A stretch of DNA of 64,000 nucleotides, from positions 222,575-286,574 of the forward strand of contig DASXDU010000033.1 in the NCBI GenBank assembly GCA_036490515.1. Reading direction: 5' to 3'. The notes below the pieces were generated by a model. That model was not told the DNA's origin. It saw only the letters and a list, made by a program, of their open reading frames with translations, and did no database searches. A program made the position numbers and the translations under genes. Below, one piece after another: positions 57,709-64,000 of the stretch (the first letter of the stretch is position 1; every line of letters begins with the position of its first letter). Source of the DNA: Palsa-1150 sp036490515. GTDB taxonomy: Bacteria > Myxococcota_A > Polyangia > Polyangiales > Polyangiaceae.

Positions 57709-58635
57709 TCAGACCAGCGAGGGGAGCTTGCCCTCGACCTTCGCGCGGTCCTCCTCGTGCTTGAGGATGACCCCGAGGGTGGAGCGCGCGAGCTCCGCGT
57801 CGAGCGCGTTCGCGCCGAGGAGAAGGAGCGCGCGCGCCCAGTCGAGGGTCTCGGCGATCGACGGCGCCTTGCGCAGGTCCATCGCGCGGACCTTCTGCGC
57901 GAAGGTGGCGAGCTGCGCCGCGAGCGCCTTGTTCACGCCGGGGATGCGGAGCTCGATGATCTCCTGCTCGCGCGAGGGCGGCGGGTAGTCGACGAAGGCG
58001 TGCAGGCACCTGCGGCGAAGAGCGTCGGTCATCTCGCGCGTGCCGTTGCTCGTGAGAATGAACAGCGGAGAGACGTTCGCGCGCACGGTGCCGAGCTCGG
58101 GGATGGTGACTTGCCGCTCGGAGAGGATCTCGAGGAGGAATGCCTCGAACTCGGGATCGGCTCGGTCGACCTCGTCGATCAACATGACGACGGGAGCCTC
58201 GCTCGTGAGCGCGCGCAGGAGGGGTCGCTCGACGAGGAACCGCCGGCTGAAGAACGCGGCGTCCGCACCCGCGACGCGATCGGCCGCGTCTGCCAGTGAC
58301 GATGCGCCCGCCGTCTGCGCGCCCACGGCGTCACGGAGGAGCTGGGTGTAGAGCATCTGCTTGGCGTAATCCCACTCGTAGAGTGCCTTCGCCTCGTCGA
58401 GGCCCTCGTAACACTGGAGACGCACGAGCTCGCGCGAGGTCCCCTCGGCGACCGCCCGCGCGAGGTCCGTTTTCCCCACGCCCGCGGGGCCTTCCACGAG
58501 GATCGGTCGCTCGAGCTCGAGTGCCAGCCAAACGGTCAGGCTCAAGCGGTCGTCGGCAATGTACGACGCGCGGCGGAGCTGCTTCTGCACCTCTACCGGT
58601 CGAACTGCGCGCGGTGCGTCAGGTTTGACCTGCAT
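57709..58635 (-). CDS. MoxR-family AAA+ ATPase
   Basis: 308 residues from ATG 58635 (an upstream in-frame extension is shorter in support). Walker A 'ILVEGPAGVGKTDLARAVA' (about 50-65), Walker B 'VVMLIDEVDRADPEFEAFL' (about 160), sensor 'LFILTSNGTREMTDALRRRC' (about 200) and a lid domain ('HAFVDYPPPSREQEIIELR') are all present. MoxR proteins act as chaperones for cofactor insertion or complex activation, often with a von Willebrand A partner; none is encoded here. It is complete, unlike the MoxR end at the window start, from which it differs. Divergent from the TetR gene. Confidence 0.9.
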   Translation of the reverse strand: MQVKPDAPRAVRPVEVQKQLRRASYIADDRLSLTVWLALELERPILVEGPAGVGKTDLARAVAEGTSRELVRLQCYEGLDEAKALYEWDYAKQMLYTQLLRDAVGAQTAGASSLADAADRVAGADAAFFSRRFLVERPLLRALTSEAPVVMLIDEVDRADPEFEAFLLEILSERQVTIPELGTVRANVSPLFILTSNGTREMTDALRRRCLHAFVDYPPPSREQEIIELRIPGVNKALAAQLATFAQKVRAMDLRKAPSIAETLDWARALLLLGANALDAELARSTLGVILKHEEDRAKVEGKLPSLV

Positions 58636-58796
58636 GAGAGGACAGGTAACGCGATTCCGCGATCCGTTCCATGGGGGCAAATGGGTATTCTCGTGGACGA
58701 TGGCGGAGGCGCAAGATCTTCCCGAGGACGGGAACGAGACGATTCGCCCGGTCGAACGTCGCTGAAGCCTTACTTCGACTCGTCTCTGGAGAAACG

Positions 58797-59423
58797 ATGA
58801 GCAATACAGCCGAAGCACAACCGAGACCACGCAAAGAAGAAATCCTCGACGTCGCGACCTGTCTCTTCGCCGAGCGCGGATACGAGGGTACGAGCATGAA
58901 CGACGTCGCAGAGCGCGTGGGAATGCGCAAGGCGTCGCTCTTCTATCACTTCGCGACGAAGGACGCGCTCTACGAGGCCGTCCTCGACCGCCTCGTGGCG
59001 AGCCTGCAGACGGCGCTCGATGCCGTCTACACTAGCAGCGGCACGTATCCGGATCGCCTCGACGCCGTCACCGAGACGATGGTGAACGTGCTCGGCTCGC
59101 ATCCGTACGCGGCGCGGCTCCTCCTGCGCGAGGCCATGGACTGGGGTCCGGTCATTCGAGGCAAGCTGCTCGATCGCATCACGAGCGTCCTCGAGGCCGG
59201 GGCGGCCTGGGTCCGCGCGGGTCAGGAGCAGGGCGCCTTCTACGACGGCGATCCGAAGCAGATGGTGCTCACGGCGATGAGCATGCACTTCCTCCCGTTC
59301 GCGCTCGGCAAGCTCGTCGAGCACTACGTGGGCAAGGACCCGTTCGACGCGTCGTTCGTCGCGGAGCGGCGCGAGGCTCTCAAGGTTCACACGCGGAACC
59401 TGCAGCTGAAGAAGCGGGGCTGA
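58797..59423 (+). CDS. TetR-family transcriptional regulator
   Basis: 208 residues from ATG 58797, with GGAG 6 bases before. Helix-turn-helix at 12-58: 'ILDVATCLFAERGYEGTSMNDVAERVGMRKASLFYHFATKDALYEAVL' (in parts), the TetR signature. The ligand-binding C-terminal half is helical ('ETMVNVLGSHPYAARLLLREAMDWG', 'MVLTAMSMHFLPFALGKLVEHYVG'). It converges with an enoyl-CoA hydratase gene 2 bases away, so a role in fatty-acid or aromatic-acid control is possible but not shown. Confidence 0.9.
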   Translation: MSNTAEAQPRPRKEEILDVATCLFAERGYEGTSMNDVAERVGMRKASLFYHFATKDALYEAVLDRLVASLQTALDAVYTSSGTYPDRLDAVTETMVNVLGSHPYAARLLLREAMDWGPVIRGKLLDRITSVLEAGAAWVRAGQEQGAFYDGDPKQMVLTAMSMHFLPFALGKLVEHYVGKDPFDASFVAERREALKVHTRNLQLKKRG

Positions 59424-59425
59424 CC

Positions 59426-60190
59426 TCAGCGCTCGAAGCCGCCGTGCCGGCCGGCGCCGCGTGCGAACCGCGCGGCGCCCTGCTCGGTCTCGCCCGACTG
59501 GATCGTTTCCATTCCGATGGCGAACTCGCGCGCGATCGCGGCGTCGACGGGCAGCGTCCACTGCTCGAGCGCGCTCGCACGGTCCGATCGCACGCACCGC
59601 TGGGGGAAGCCCGCGATCTCGGCGGCGAGGTCCTCGGCAGCCTTGCGTGACTCGCCCTTGGGGACGAGGCGGTTGGCGAGCCCCCACTCGAAGGCCTCCT
59701 TCGCGGGCACGGCCCGACCCGTGAGGATCATATCGAGCGCGCGCGACTGCCCGACGACGCGCGAGAGCCGCACCGTGCCGCCGTCGACGAGCGGCACGCC
59801 CCAGCGCCGGCAGTAGACGCCGAACGTCGCGTCCTCCTCGACGACGCGGAGATCGCACCAGAGCGCGAGCTCCAGGCCGCCCGCGACCGCGTAGCCGGCG
59901 ACGGCGGCGACGACGGGCTTCGAGAGCGTCGTCCGCGTGGGGCCGAGGGGCCCGGGGCCGGTCGGCTCGAGGCGGTTGGGGCGGCCCTCGGTGACGGCGA
60001 CGAGGTCGGCGCCCGCGCAGAACGTGCCCCCGTCTCCCCAGAGGACGGCGACGTGCGCCGAGTCGTCGCGGTCGAACGCGTCGAACGCTTCCACGAGCGC
60101 GTCGGCGGTGTCGCGGTCGACGGCGTTCCGGCGCCCGGGGCGGTGGAGAATGACCGTGACGACGGGCCCGCTGCGTTCGACGCGCACCAT
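59426..60190 (-). CDS. Enoyl-CoA hydratase-like protein (crotonase family)
   Basis: 254 residues. 'TFCAGADLVAV' (oxyanion hole) and 'GYAVAGGLELALWCDLRVVEED' are clear, so the fold and first Glu are as in hydratases. The second catalytic position reads 'RRWGVPLVDGGTVRLSRVVG' where classical hydratases have a Glu, so the second acid is missing, as in many crotonase-family enzymes that are not true hydratases. It differs from the complete enzyme at 4604. The exact reaction is unknown. Ends 2 bases from the convergent TetR gene. Confidence 0.85.
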   Translation of the reverse strand: MVRVERSGPVVTVILHRPGRRNAVDRDTADALVEAFDAFDRDDSAHVAVLWGDGGTFCAGADLVAVTEGRPNRLEPTGPGPLGPTRTTLSKPVVAAVAGYAVAGGLELALWCDLRVVEEDATFGVYCRRWGVPLVDGGTVRLSRVVGQSRALDMILTGRAVPAKEAFEWGLANRLVPKGESRKAAEDLAAEIAGFPQRCVRSDRASALEQWTLPVDAAIAREFAIGMETIQSGETEQGAARFARGAGRHGGFER

Positions 60191-60299
60191 GACCGATCAG
60201 CGTATGCCCAACGGGCCCGCGCTGGAACAGGCGGCCTCGGGAGTGCCTGAGCTCGTGCCCGCCTGCGCCCGTGCCCGCCCCCGCGCCCGCCGCCTTGCT

Positions 60300-61124
60300 T
60301 CAGGCGCCGGCGTGGCCGGGGTGCTGTCTCTGCTGGCGTTGCCGCACGCACTCGTAGAGCGCGATGGCGACCGCGACGGACGCGTTGAGCGAGCCGATCG
60401 GGCCCGGCATGGGGAGACGGGCGAGCGCGTCGCAAGACCGCTTCACGGTCTTTCGCAGGCCCTTGTCCTCGGCCCCGAGGACGAGCGCGGTCGGGCGCGC
60501 GAGGTCGAGGGCGTCGATGGTCGCGTCTCCCGCGACGTCGAGCCCCACGACGAAGACGCCGCGCGCGCGCAGATCGTCGAGCGCGGGAGGCAGGGAAGGG
60601 ACGCGGCAAAGCGTGGCGTGCTCGACGGCCCCGGCGGAGGCGCGGAACGTGGCCGCGGAGAGCGGGGCCGAGCGATGCTCGGGCCAGACGACGGCCGTCG
60701 CTCCCATCGCGACGGACGCGCGGATGACCGCCCCGAAGTTCTGCGGGTCCTGCACCTCGTCGAGCGCCACGACGAGGGCTGCGTCGCCGAGCACGAGCTC
60801 ACTCGCGGACACCATCGCCAGCTCCGGAGCGAACGCGATGACGCCCTGGTGCCGGATCCCCTTCGCCATGCGATCGAGCTCGGCGCGTGAGGGCCGCTCC
60901 ACCGGCGCGCCGTGATCGCGCGCGAAGCGGGCGATCGCCTCGAGCTGCGGCGAAGGCTCCCGCCCCGCGGCCTCGACGAGCACCCGCCCGAGCCGCTCGC
61001 CCTGCGCCCGGATCGCCTCGCGCACCGGCTGCAGCCCGCAGACCAGACGCGTCGCGGCCCTCGTGGAGCTCGCGCGCCCGGTGGGTCTGGTGGGCGGGGC
61101 GGTCCCCGCGGGTTGATCGCTCAC
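60300..61124 (-). CDS. rlmB: 23S rRNA 2'-O-methyltransferase RlmB-like (SpoU/TrmH family)
   Basis: 274 residues from GTG 61124. N-terminal substrate domain ('LVCGLQPVREAIRAQGERL') and SpoU knot domain with motif 1 'LDEVQDPQNFGAVIRASVAMG', motif 2 'ALVLGAEDKGLRKTVKRSCD' and motif 3 'LPMPGPIGSLNASVAVAIALYE' (in parts). These are typical of RlmB, which methylates G2251 of 23S rRNA, though TrmH-type tRNA enzymes share the motifs. It starts 4 bases after the pyrF stop, in the same operon. A short GC hexanucleotide remnant lies just beyond its 3' end (60256-60290). Confidence 0.85.
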   Translation of the reverse strand: MSDQPAGTAPPTRPTGRASSTRAATRLVCGLQPVREAIRAQGERLGRVLVEAAGREPSPQLEAIARFARDHGAPVERPSRAELDRMAKGIRHQGVIAFAPELAMVSASELVLGDAALVVALDEVQDPQNFGAVIRASVAMGATAVVWPEHRSAPLSAATFRASAGAVEHATLCRVPSLPPALDDLRARGVFVVGLDVAGDATIDALDLARPTALVLGAEDKGLRKTVKRSCDALARLPMPGPIGSLNASVAVAIALYECVRQRQQRQHPGHAGA

Positions 61125-61128
61125 GCGC

Positions 61129-61920
61129 TCACGCCGTCCCCGAGCATCCCCGCGCCAGCTCGACCTCGCGAGAGATGGCGCGCGCGGCGGCGGCGGGGTC
61201 CGCCGCGTCCCGGATCGGCCGGCCCACGACGACCCAGCTCGCCCCCGCGGCGATGGCTTCACCGGCGCTCATCGTGCGCTTCTGGTCGTCGGCGGGTGCG
61301 CCGCTCTTCGTGTCCGCCGCGCGCACGCCCGGCGTGAGGAGCGTCGCCTCGGGCCCGAGGATGCGGCGCAACGGCGTCGCCTCGTGCGGCGAGCACACGA
61401 AGCACCGGACGCCCTCGTCCCATGCGAGGCGCGCGAGCCGCTGGACCTGTTCGGCGACCGAGCCGTCTGCGCCGGCGCCTGCACCCGCGGCCACGCCCGC
61501 GTCCGCGAGGTCCTTCGCGTCGAGCGACGTGAGCACGGTCACCGCCGTGATGGACAGGCCCGTGCCTTCCTTCCCCGCGCGCTCGACGGCGCGCTTGAGC
61601 ATGGCTCGTCCCCCGCCGGCGTGCACCGTGAGCATCGTCGCCCCGAGGGCGGCCGCCCGCGCGACGGCCCGGTCCACCGTCTCCGGGATGTCGTGAAGCT
61701 TCAGGTCGAGGAAGACTGGGCGCCCGACCTCGCGCCCGAGCTCCACCGCGGCCGGCCCTGCCTGGACGAAGAGCTCCAGGCCCACCTTGATCATGCCGAC
61801 CGATTCGCGCACGGCGCTGGCGAGAGCGCGGGCGCGATCGAGGGACGGTACGTCGAGCGCGACGACCACGCGCGAGCCGTTCGCGTCGGCCGCGCCGGAG
61901 CGCGCCTGCGCCGTGCTCAC
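61129..61920 (-). CDS. pyrF: Orotidine 5'-phosphate decarboxylase
   Basis: 263 residues from GTG 61920, which overlaps the stop of the upstream gene. 'VVALDVPSLDRARAL' starts the barrel, the catalytic 'FLDLKLHDIPETVDRAV' has the Lys/Asp set (about 65-80), and the C-terminal phosphate-binding strand is 'GASWVVVGRPIRDAADP'. The product is UMP in the pyrimidine pathway. A glycine/alanine-rich insert ('AGVAAGAGAGADGSVAE') near 150 is odd but in a loop. Operon with rlmB (downstream) and the coiled-coil protein (upstream). Confidence 0.93.
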   Translation of the reverse strand: MSTAQARSGAADANGSRVVVALDVPSLDRARALASAVRESVGMIKVGLELFVQAGPAAVELGREVGRPVFLDLKLHDIPETVDRAVARAAALGATMLTVHAGGGRAMLKRAVERAGKEGTGLSITAVTVLTSLDAKDLADAGVAAGAGAGADGSVAEQVQRLARLAWDEGVRCFVCSPHEATPLRRILGPEATLLTPGVRAADTKSGAPADDQKRTMSAGEAIAAGASWVVVGRPIRDAADPAAAARAISREVELARGCSGTA

Positions 61921-62681
61921 AGGCAGGAGCAGAGCGGATCGCCCGGGGTGCAGTTGCACGGCTTGGCGCCGCCACCACCGCCCGCAGGCTTGGTCACCGC
62001 GCCGCCGCCACCACCGCCGCCGTAGGTCGGCTTCTTCGTCGGGTTGGCCTGCTGCTGCTGGAGCTGCGCCTTCTGCTGCTCGAGGGCCGCGAGCTGGTTC
62101 TGGAGCTCGGCGATCTTCTCGGGGTCCTTGGTGTTGGCGAGCTCCGCGTTGAGCGAGCCTTCCTTGGCCTTCGTCTCGTCGAGCTGGGCCTGGAGCTCCG
62201 CGGCCTGCGCCTTGAGGGTCGCCGCTTCGTCCATGCTGTGCTTGATGGCGACGCCGCCGCCGATGCCGGCGATCACGAAGACGACCGCCAGGCCGGCGAT
62301 GATGAACGTGAGCCGCTTCTTGTGCTTGTCCTGGCTGAGCGCGTGGAGCTGCCGCTCGTGCTCCTGGCGCGATGCCATCTCCGCGAGGCGGGCTTGCGCC
62401 TCGGCCTCGGCGCGTGCGCGCTGGACCGCGGCCTCCTGCATGGCGCCGAGCTCCGCCTGGCGGCGTTGCTCCTCGAAGAGGCGGCGCTGCCGGTCGTCCT
62501 CTTCGGCGCGAAGACGTGCCTCTTCCTCTTCCTGGCGGCGGCGAGCCTCCATGATGCGCTGCTGCTCGGCAGCCTGCGCCTGGCGCTCGGCCTCGACCTT
62601 CTCCTGCTCCTCGCGATTCTGCGCGTCGCGCAGGATCTCCTGGATGGAGACCATCACCGAGGTTTCTTGCCGTTCCGCCAT
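61917..62681 (-). CDS. Coiled-coil single-pass membrane protein, Cys-rich C terminus
   Basis: 254 residues. Residues 10-125 are an almost uninterrupted charged coiled coil ('REEQEKVEAERQAQAAEQQR'), then a membrane segment ('LTFIIAGLAVVFVIAGIGGG', about 126-146), a second coiled coil (150-200) and a glycine-rich tail ending 'CNCTPGDPLCSCL'. The first coil is cytoplasmic and the second periplasmic. This resembles myxobacterial proteins of unknown role. It overlaps the pyrF start by 4 bases, implying coupling. Confidence 0.8.
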   Translation of the reverse strand: MAERQETSVMVSIQEILRDAQNREEQEKVEAERQAQAAEQQRIMEARRRQEEEEARLRAEEDDRQRRLFEEQRRQAELGAMQEAAVQRARAEAEAQARLAEMASRQEHERQLHALSQDKHKKRLTFIIAGLAVVFVIAGIGGGVAIKHSMDEAATLKAQAAELQAQLDETKAKEGSLNAELANTKDPEKIAELQNQLAALEQQKAQLQQQQANPTKKPTYGGGGGGGAVTKPAGGGGGAKPCNCTPGDPLCSCL

Positions 62682-62793
62682 GGTGTTCTCTTCCTGAACG
62701 GGCGTCTTGCGAACCGCCCTGTGACCAGCCGCTTAAACCTACCGATTTGTGTTCGGCTTCGCAAACGCTCCGGGGATGGTAGCGTGCCGCCCC

Positions 62794-63009
62794 ATGCCGA
62801 CCGCCGTCAACGCGCACATCACGGGAACCGTGTGGAAAATCGAGGTCAAGCAGGGCGACGACGTGGCCGAGGGACAGGCGTGCGTGATCCTCGAGTCGAT
62901 GAAGATGGAAATGCCGGTCGAGGCGCCCGCGGCGGGCAAGGTCGAGAAGGTCCACGTCGCCGAGGGCCAAGCCGTGAACGAGGGTGACGTCCTCGTCACG
63001 CTCGTCTGA
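62794..63009 (+). CDS. Single-domain biotinyl/lipoyl carrier protein
   Basis: 71 residues from ATG 62794. A complete biotinyl-type domain: 'HITGTVWKIEVKQGDDVAEG', then the attachment loop 'ILESMKMEMPVEAP' with the biotin-acceptor Lys in MKM, and 'GKVEKVHVAEGQAVNEGDVLV'. This is the size of stand-alone biotin carboxyl carrier subunits of acyl-CoA carboxylases. No carboxylase gene is adjacent. Divergent from the coiled-coil protein gene at 62681 with 112 bases between starts. Confidence 0.9.
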   Translation: MPTAVNAHITGTVWKIEVKQGDDVAEGQACVILESMKMEMPVEAPAAGKVEKVHVAEGQAVNEGDVLVTLV

Positions 63010-63061
63010 GCTGAGCGCGTAACCTCTCGCCTGCGCGAAGTTTGCGGGTAAGCTGTACCGG

Positions 63062-63541
63062 GTGAGGCGAGCGGGAGCGATCCTGTTCACGGTGGCAGCC
63101 GCGCTGGCCGCCGCCGCGGCAGGCGAAGCGTGCGGGCAGCCGGCGCCGGCCGCCGCGTCGGGCGACTCGTGCGAGCAGTCGACCGACTGCCAGGAGGGCT
63201 ACGTCTGCATCACGCAGCCCGACGGGTCGCGGCAGTGCTCGAACGACCTCAGCTCCATCCAGACGACGGAAGAGGCGGGAACGGAGGCGGCGGCCCAGGA
63301 GGACTCGGGGGCGCCTCCCGACACGGGGCTCGCACCACCCTCCGACGGCAACGCGCCGCTCCCCGACTCGACCGCGCCGCAGGACACTGGCACCCCGCCG
63401 CAGGACACGGGGACTCCGCCGAAGGACACCGGCACCCCGCCGAAGGACACGGGTTCGCCTCCGCAGGATACGGGCTCCCCGCCGCAGGACACGGGCACGG
63501 GGTCGAGCTCGGGCGGCGGCGGCGACGGGTCCTCGGACTAG
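63062..63541 (+). CDS. Exported protein with Pro-x-Asp-Thr-Gly repeats
   Basis: 159 residues from GTG 63062. Signal-like start ('AILFTVAAALAAAAAGEACG', cysteine at about 24), a small cysteine module ('DSCEQSTDCQEGYVCITQPDGSRQCS' in parts) reminiscent of small disulfide domains, then a disordered tail with a repeat 'PPQDTGTPPKDTG' at least six times (about 100-145). Such tails are frequent in myxobacterial surface proteins. It starts 52 bases after the biotinyl protein stop. Function unknown. Confidence 0.7.
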   Translation: MRRAGAILFTVAAALAAAAAGEACGQPAPAAASGDSCEQSTDCQEGYVCITQPDGSRQCSNDLSSIQTTEEAGTEAAAQEDSGAPPDTGLAPPSDGNAPLPDSTAPQDTGTPPQDTGTPPKDTGTPPKDTGSPPQDTGSPPQDTGTGSSSGGGGDGSSD

Positions 63542-63574
63542 CAGCGCGTCGAGCCGGTCCGCACGGCGCTTCGC

Positions 63575-63820
63575 CCGCGCCCGCGCCGTGATGTCCATTC
63601 CGTCAAACTGGCGAGGGACGCAATAGGGCTTTTCGCTCGGGCTTTTCGATTGTCGCGCCGTGCTCGGCGTCGTCAAGGACGCGCGCAGGAGCGCAGCGCC
63701 GCTGCCGGGGGCGGCGGCACTGCGCGGCCTGACGGCCGCTTCGTGTCCTTGACGTCGCCTGCGCGCGGCGCGGGACGGGGGGAGCCCGTCGCGAGAGGCG
63801 CGTTCGGGCAAGGAGTTGCC
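63575..63820 (+). ncRNA. Structured leader RNA candidate, copy B
   Basis: Homologous to copy A over its whole length, beginning at a short hexanucleotide remnant (63571-63587). The helices are: outer CGCGCCG (63654-63660) with CGGCGCG (63766-63772); inner GTCAAGGAC (63672-63680) with GTCCTTGAC (63745-63753), perfect; hairpin GCGCAGCGCCGCTGCC with GGCGGCGGCACTGCGC (63691-63725; one mismatch), plus a further GGCC-TGAC-GGCC hairpin at 63726-63737. GCGCGCAGG (63681-63689) again complements CCTGCGCGC (63758-63766). The hairpin arms differ from copy A in sequence but not in pairing. Confidence 0.7.
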
Positions 63821-64000
63821 ATGTTGCGCATCTATCAAGTGATTCTCGAGGTGTTGCGTGAGCTGCGGCCGGTGGTGGCGGCGATCGAGGCTCATGACCG
63901 GGACCTCGCTCGTCAGCTCCGGAGGGCGGCGACGAGCGTCGCACTCAACTGCAGTGAAGGCAGCGGCTGCAGCGGGGGCACGCGCCGGGAGCGTTACCGG
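63821..64000 (+). CDS. Four-helix-bundle protein (S23/Avd-like), copy B (partial)
   Basis: The first 60 codons; the gene runs past the window edge. 'MLRIYQVILEVLRELRP' and 'DLARQLRRAATSVALNCSEG' match copy A; the two agree at 55 of 60 residues. AAGGAG lies 6 bases before ATG 63821. As in copies A and C, its leader precedes it. The last bases encode 'GGTRRERYR', so the remainder should follow the same helices. Confidence 0.88.
   Translation, partial: MLRIYQVILEVLRELRPVVAAIEAHDRDLARQLRRAATSVALNCSEGSGCSGGTRRERYR

Noticed and set aside
63370..63500. Pro-Asp-Thr-Gly repeat DNA as a mobile repeat
   Set aside because: It is in frame within a coding sequence and varies at silent positions, so it is a protein repeat.

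Overview
The window is high-GC DNA whose gene content points to a myxobacterium (Myxococcota, probably the Polyangiales side). The evidence is several eukaryotic-type Ser/Thr kinases, FHA-linked sigma-54 activators, many lipoproteins with Asp/Gly/Ala-Pro-rich linkers, DUF1592/DUF1552 protein pairs, and TAT-exported oxidoreductase subunits. This assignment is inference from gene content; there is no rRNA gene here. No tRNA, insertion sequence, transposase, integrase, reverse transcriptase or CRISPR array was recognised.

Layout. 1-12.8 kb: the end of a MoxR-type ATPase, a secreted trypsin-like protease, a QEGLA-motif metallopeptidase, a membrane Ser/Thr kinase with an enoyl-CoA hydratase, then a tight operon (5802-10900) of acyl carrier protein, two double-ketosynthase proteins and a lipoprotein, followed by a lipoprotein and a metallophosphoesterase. 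12.8-14.35 kb: a gene-poor stretch of three GC hexanucleotide arrays alternating with two short four-helix-bundle genes in opposite orientation, each preceded by a structured RNA-like leader. A third copy of leader plus gene lies at 63.6-64.0 kb and runs off the window. 14.4-24.6 kb: lipoproteins and housekeeping enzymes (nucleotidyltransferase, nitrilase-family hydrolase, PabB, ArgRS, SPOR protein, amidotransferase-like protein). 24.6-33.3 kb: a 150-base inverted repeat, an FHA/sigma-54 regulator, S51 peptidase and CoaE, a GMC oxidoreductase pair, a decayed lipoprotein gene and a PadR-MFS efflux pair. 33.4-42 kb: an S9 peptidase and a four-gene signalling operon (lipoprotein, FHA/sigma-54 activator, Ser/Thr kinase, PEGA-like secreted protein). 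42-50 kb: a DUF1592/DUF1552/outer-membrane/malectin operon and two surface-polysaccharide-type enzymes. 50-64 kb: dnaE, a formylglycine-generating-enzyme-like lipoprotein, a divergent kinase/PP2C pair, a MoxR ATPase, a TetR regulator, an enoyl-CoA hydratase, rlmB, pyrF and a biotinyl-domain protein.

The strongest candidate for an undescribed system is the repeated cassette of hexanucleotide array, structured leader and four-helix-bundle gene. In all three copies the leader can form the same helices with different sequences, including compensatory base-pair changes and a possible pseudoknot. The proteins belong to the S23/Avd-like four-helix-bundle family, known from 23S rRNA intervening sequences and from diversity-generating retroelements, but neither an rRNA nor a reverse transcriptase is nearby. 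A free-standing RNA-protein element is the working hypothesis. Other oddities are an ArgRS lacking the HIGH-type histidines, an amidotransferase-like protein lacking its nucleophilic cysteine, and tandem active/inactive ketosynthase fusions.
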